This document shows, piece after piece, positions 61,020-64,000 of a stretch of 64,000 nucleotides of DNA. Under the pieces are notes generated by a model. That model did not search any database. It was not told the origin of the DNA and saw only the letters and a program-made list of their open reading frames with translations. Origin of the DNA: Acetobacterium sp965140355 (GTDB lineage Bacteria > Bacillota > Clostridia > Eubacteriales > Eubacteriaceae); assembly GCA_965140355.1 (NCBI GenBank), contig OZ223194.1, forward strand, positions 682,001-746,000, read 5' to 3'. The translations under genes were made by a program, and so were the position numbers. How positions within the stretch are numbered: position 1 is the stretch's first letter; each line of letters starts with the position of its first letter.

Positions 61020-64000
61020 ATGAAATTTTTCAATAAACATTCAATTGGAAATAAAATTACTTCTATGGTAATCATTTTTGTTGCCTTAGCCTTGCTGGTG
61101 ATTGGCATTGTTGTGACAGTTTTAAGCATCAACACTGAAAACAAGCAAATCGAAGATCAGATGAACCTCCAGCTTAGTAACACCATTGGTGAAATTGAAC
61201 AAGTTCTCAGTAATCACAGCAAAGCGATGATCGGTTTAAGTAAAACCATCGGCGTCGCCGGAACTCAGATGATACCCGCAGAATACAAAGATTTACTAAC
61301 TCAATATGTGGGGATCAATGACACCACTTACGGCGTTGGCGTTTTCTACGACTACAATGCTTACCAGCCCGAACTTAAATATTTTGGACCCTACGCCTAT
61401 CGAGATAATGAAACGATCACCTTCACTGAAGATCTATTTAGTACCGATGAATATGATTACCCCCATCAGGAGTGGTATCTGGTCGGTAAAAATGCCGGCG
61501 ATTCAATTGCCTGGTCTGCGCCATTTAAAGACGAGGCTCTGAACATTTCGATGGTCACCGCGGCAGTCGCAGCGTATGACACCAACCAAAACTTTCGGGG
61601 TGTAGTCACTGGTGACATTGATCTTTCCAGTCTCCAACAAATGGTCAGCACGATCAAAGTCGGCAAAACCGGTCGGGCTTTTCTGGTCGATCAGACCGGC
61701 CTCTACATTGCCGATGTCGATGCCACCAAGGACATGAGTGTTAATCTTCTGGAAGATCCCAACGCCAGTCTATCAGCTCTGGGCGAAAAGATACTCAGCG
61801 GCAAACCGGGGTCTGGGGTATTCAACGATGATGCCGGCAAAAATAATATTTATTATGCATCCATCCCCTCAACCGGTTGGACGCTGGCCATCATGGAGCC
61901 CCAAAGCGAGCTCAATCAACCGATTATGGCTCTGATTTACCAGCTGATCGGCTTGTTTCTATTAACCTTAATCATATTGAGTTTTATCATCATCAAACAA
62001 ATCAAAAGCGTAGTCAACCCCATTATTCTGATCACCGAGCTCTTCCATAAAGCAGAATTGGGTGATTTTGACAGCAAAATTCCCGAAACGATCATCAGCC
62101 GAAAAGATGAGCTGGGGCAACTGGGATTATCTTTCCAGAAATTATCCGAAAACATCCAGGAAAACATTGCCACGCTGGAGCAGATTTCGCTGGGTAATCT
62201 TGAAGTAGCGGTCGATGTCAAATCCGATAAAGATATTCAGTCAAAGAGTTTACTTCACGTGATGGAAAACCTCAAAAATCTGGAAACCGAGGTCGACATG
62301 CTCACTCAATCGGCCACCAACGGTCATTTATCGGTCCGCGGCAATGTTGATAATTTTCAAGGTAAGTATCGGGATATTGTGGTTCGCATCAACAACACTT
62401 TGGATGCCGTGGTTGAACCCCTAAACATGTCGGCCGACTATGTCAACAAAATCAGCCAAGGTAATATTCCCCCCCCAATCACCGCCACCTATCATGGCGA
62501 CTTTAATACAATTAAAGAAAACCTTAATTCCTGTATTGATAACATCAACGCCTTAGTCACCGATGTCAATATGCTGGCTCAGGCCGCCACCGATGGCCAA
62601 CTGGAAATTCAAGCCGATGCCACCAAACATCATGGTGATTTTAGAAAAATCATCGAAGGCTTTAATAATACCCTATCTTCACTGTTGACCCCAATCAATG
62701 AAGCCCGACAAGTAATGACCAAAATGGCCGTCAATGATTACAGTCTTTCAATGAATGGCGTTTATAAAGGCAATATGGAAGCGTTTTCCCAGGAAATCAA
62801 TATGGTTCATACCAGATTACTCAGTATTCAAGATGCCTTCATTCGAGTATCTAAAGGCGATACCAGTCAATTGGATCAATTTATCGCCATTGGTCAGCGT
62901 TCTGACAACGACAAGCTGGTGCCCTCAGTCATTGCCACTTTAACCGCCATCGATAATCTGATTGAAGAGTCCCGTAATCTGGCTCAAGCAGGAATTAACG
63001 GTAACTTGGAAGTCCGCAGCGAAGCTGCGAAATTTTCCGGTGGTTATCGAGATATTGTCGAAGGTTTCAACCAAACGTTGGATGCCATTGGACAGCCCAT
63101 TAACGAAGCCGTCGTCATTCTTGAACAAATGGCCGCCGGAAATCTGACCCAGCAGATGCAAGGCGATTATCAGGGCAGTTATGCCATTATCAAAAATTCA
63201 CTCAACGACACCATGCGATCTTTCAATGAAATTTTAGGTAATATCAATCATTCGGCTGAAGAGGTTACCTCCGGTTCCAAACAAGTCTCCTCCGGCAGTC
63301 AAGCCTTGGCCCAAGGTACCACCGAGCAGGCCAGTTCCATGCAAGAATTAAGTGCTTCGATTACCGAGATTGCGGTTCAAACAAAAGAAAACGCCGCAAA
63401 TGCTGCCCAGGCCAATCAGCTAACATCGAACGCCCAAAAAAATGCCGAAAACGGCAACACCCTGATGCAGCAAATGTTGCTATCCATGGAAGAAATTAAC
63501 GCTTCATCAGCTAAAATTTCAAATATTATCAAAGTCATTGAGGATATCGCTTTCCAGACCAATATCCTGGCCTTGAATGCAGCCGTGGAAGCTGCCCGAG
63601 CCGGACAACAGGGTAAGGGCTTTGCCATCGTTGCCGAAGAAGTTAGAACCTTGGCCGGACGCAGTGCTGAAGCTGCTAAAGAAACCACCGAACTAATTGA
63701 AGGTTCCATTTCCAAGGTTTCTGATGGCACCGTCATTGCCAACAATACGGCTGATTCCCTCACAGAAATTGTCGACGGTGTTGCTAAAGTCGCCGCTCTG
63801 GTTAATAAAATTGATATCGCCTCAAATGAACAAACCACCTTCATCAACGAGATTAACACCGGTATCGATCAGGTTTCCCAAGTGGTTCAGACCAATTCGG
63901 CTACCGCTGAAGAAAGCGCCGCCGCCAGCGAAGAATTATATAGCCAGGCGGAGTTGTTAAAAAATATGGTCAGCAAGTTCGCATTAACTAAATCTGAATA
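61020..64000 (+). CDS. Methyl-accepting chemotaxis protein with multiple HAMP domains (partial)
   Basis: Starts at the ATG 61020-61022 (GGAG 6 nt upstream) and is still open at the window edge after 993 codons. An N-terminal helix (about 14-36), an extracellular dCache-like sensor (about 40-300; DYPHQEWYLVGKNAGDSIAWSAPF-type region, DIDLSSLQQMV, GKTGRAFLVDQTG), a second helix (about 305-328), then at least four HAMP or HAMP-like units in tandem (repeats of LTQSATNGHLSVRG, LAQAATDGQLEIQA, LAQAGINGNLEVRS) and the cytoplasmic signalling hairpin (IEDIAFQTNILALNAAVEAA, GFAIVAEEVRTLAGRS). Poly-HAMP chains of this length are found in clostridial and myxobacterial receptors. It would relay a small-molecule signal to CheA/CheW; ligand unknown. 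Confidence 0.93.
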   Translation, partial: MKFFNKHSIGNKITSMVIIFVALALLVIGIVVTVLSINTENKQIEDQMNLQLSNTIGEIEQVLSNHSKAMIGLSKTIGVAGTQMIPAEYKDLLTQYVGINDTTYGVGVFYDYNAYQPELKYFGPYAYRDNETITFTEDLFSTDEYDYPHQEWYLVGKNAGDSIAWSAPFKDEALNISMVTAAVAAYDTNQNFRGVVTGDIDLSSLQQMVSTIKVGKTGRAFLVDQTGLYIADVDATKDMSVNLLEDPNASLSALGEKILSGKPGSGVFNDDAGKNNIYYASIPSTGWTLAIMEPQSELNQPIMALIYQLIGLFLLTLIILSFIIIKQIKSVVNPIILITELFHKAELGDFDSKIPETIISRKDELGQLGLSFQKLSENIQENIATLEQISLGNLEVAVDVKSDKDIQSKSLLHVMENLKNLETEVDMLTQSATNGHLSVRGNVDNFQGKYRDIVVRINNTLDAVVEPLNMSADYVNKISQGNIPPPITATYHGDFNTIKENLNSCIDNINALVTDVNMLAQAATDGQLEIQADATKHHGDFRKIIEGFNNTLSSLLTPINEARQVMTKMAVNDYSLSMNGVYKGNMEAFSQEINMVHTRLLSIQDAFIRVSKGDTSQLDQFIAIGQRSDNDKLVPSVIATLTAIDNLIEESRNLAQAGINGNLEVRSEAAKFSGGYRDIVEGFNQTLDAIGQPINEAVVILEQMAAGNLTQQMQGDYQGSYAIIKNSLNDTMRSFNEILGNINHSAEEVTSGSKQVSSGSQALAQGTTEQASSMQELSASITEIAVQTKENAANAAQANQLTSNAQKNAENGNTLMQQMLLSMEEINASSAKISNIIKVIEDIAFQTNILALNAAVEAARAGQQGKGFAIVAEEVRTLAGRSAEAAKETTELIEGSISKVSDGTVIANNTADSLTEIVDGVAKVAALVNKIDIASNEQTTFINEINTGIDQVSQVVQTNSATAEESAAASEELYSQAELLKNMVSKFALTKSE

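Overview
The window looks like chromosomal DNA of an anaerobic, low-to-moderate GC Gram-positive bacterium, most likely an acetogen close to Acetobacterium/Eubacteriaceae. This is inferred from Clostridial-type hydrophobic-W (ChW) surface repeats, heavy investment in corrinoid uptake, the NifU-like/GGGtGRT pair, DUF2284 proteins and the style of Shine-Dalgarno and TTG starts. It was not established by any database search.

Region 1 (about 1-28,750, almost all minus strand) is a cobalamin-responsive surface-capture and import locus. Five cobalamin riboswitches, each followed by an intrinsic terminator, head transcripts encoding secreted or anchored proteins built from three modules: a DUF4430 domain (the family related to the beta domain of transcobalamin and intrinsic factor), an alpha/alpha-barrel-like segment resembling the other half of those vitamin carriers, and triple ChW repeats. 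The first riboswitch operon also carries a complete ECF transporter: a fused two-domain ATPase, EcfT and two different S components, plus a DUF4430 lipoprotein. My reading is a Gram-positive analogue of intrinsic factor: wall-associated proteins bind corrinoid and pass it through a lipoprotein to an ECF importer. Part of the locus has been duplicated. One copy (15,532-19,864) is decayed by an IS1182-like element, a nonsense mutation and an internal gene deletion.

Region 2 (28,858-41,250) holds mostly housekeeping genes: a BspA-type LRR protein, a TIM-barrel isomerase, a membrane protein, a six-gene operon joining methylthioadenosine salvage (mtnP, mtnA) to sugar transamination and glycosyl transfer, a DUF2284 protein with a repeated-motif acidic tail, and the divergent NifU-like/GGGtGRT pair.

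Region 3 (41,390-53,350) is an accessory, repeat-rich, partly AT-rich stretch. It has one intact Fic protein and two broken ones, a compact ParA-like three-gene cassette, a membrane protein, an internally duplicated small protein, a second DUF2284 protein, three dead transposase copies, a broken diguanylate cyclase and a 417-bp direct repeat.

Region 4 (53,500-64,000) has mscL, a DUF1874 protein matching the AcrIII-1/Crn2 viral ring-nuclease family at its key residues, an MFS exporter, an isochorismatase/flavodoxin pair, a MarR-serine hydrolase operon with a clear triple operator over its promoter, and the start of a large chemoreceptor running off the window. I saw no rRNA, tRNA or CRISPR array.
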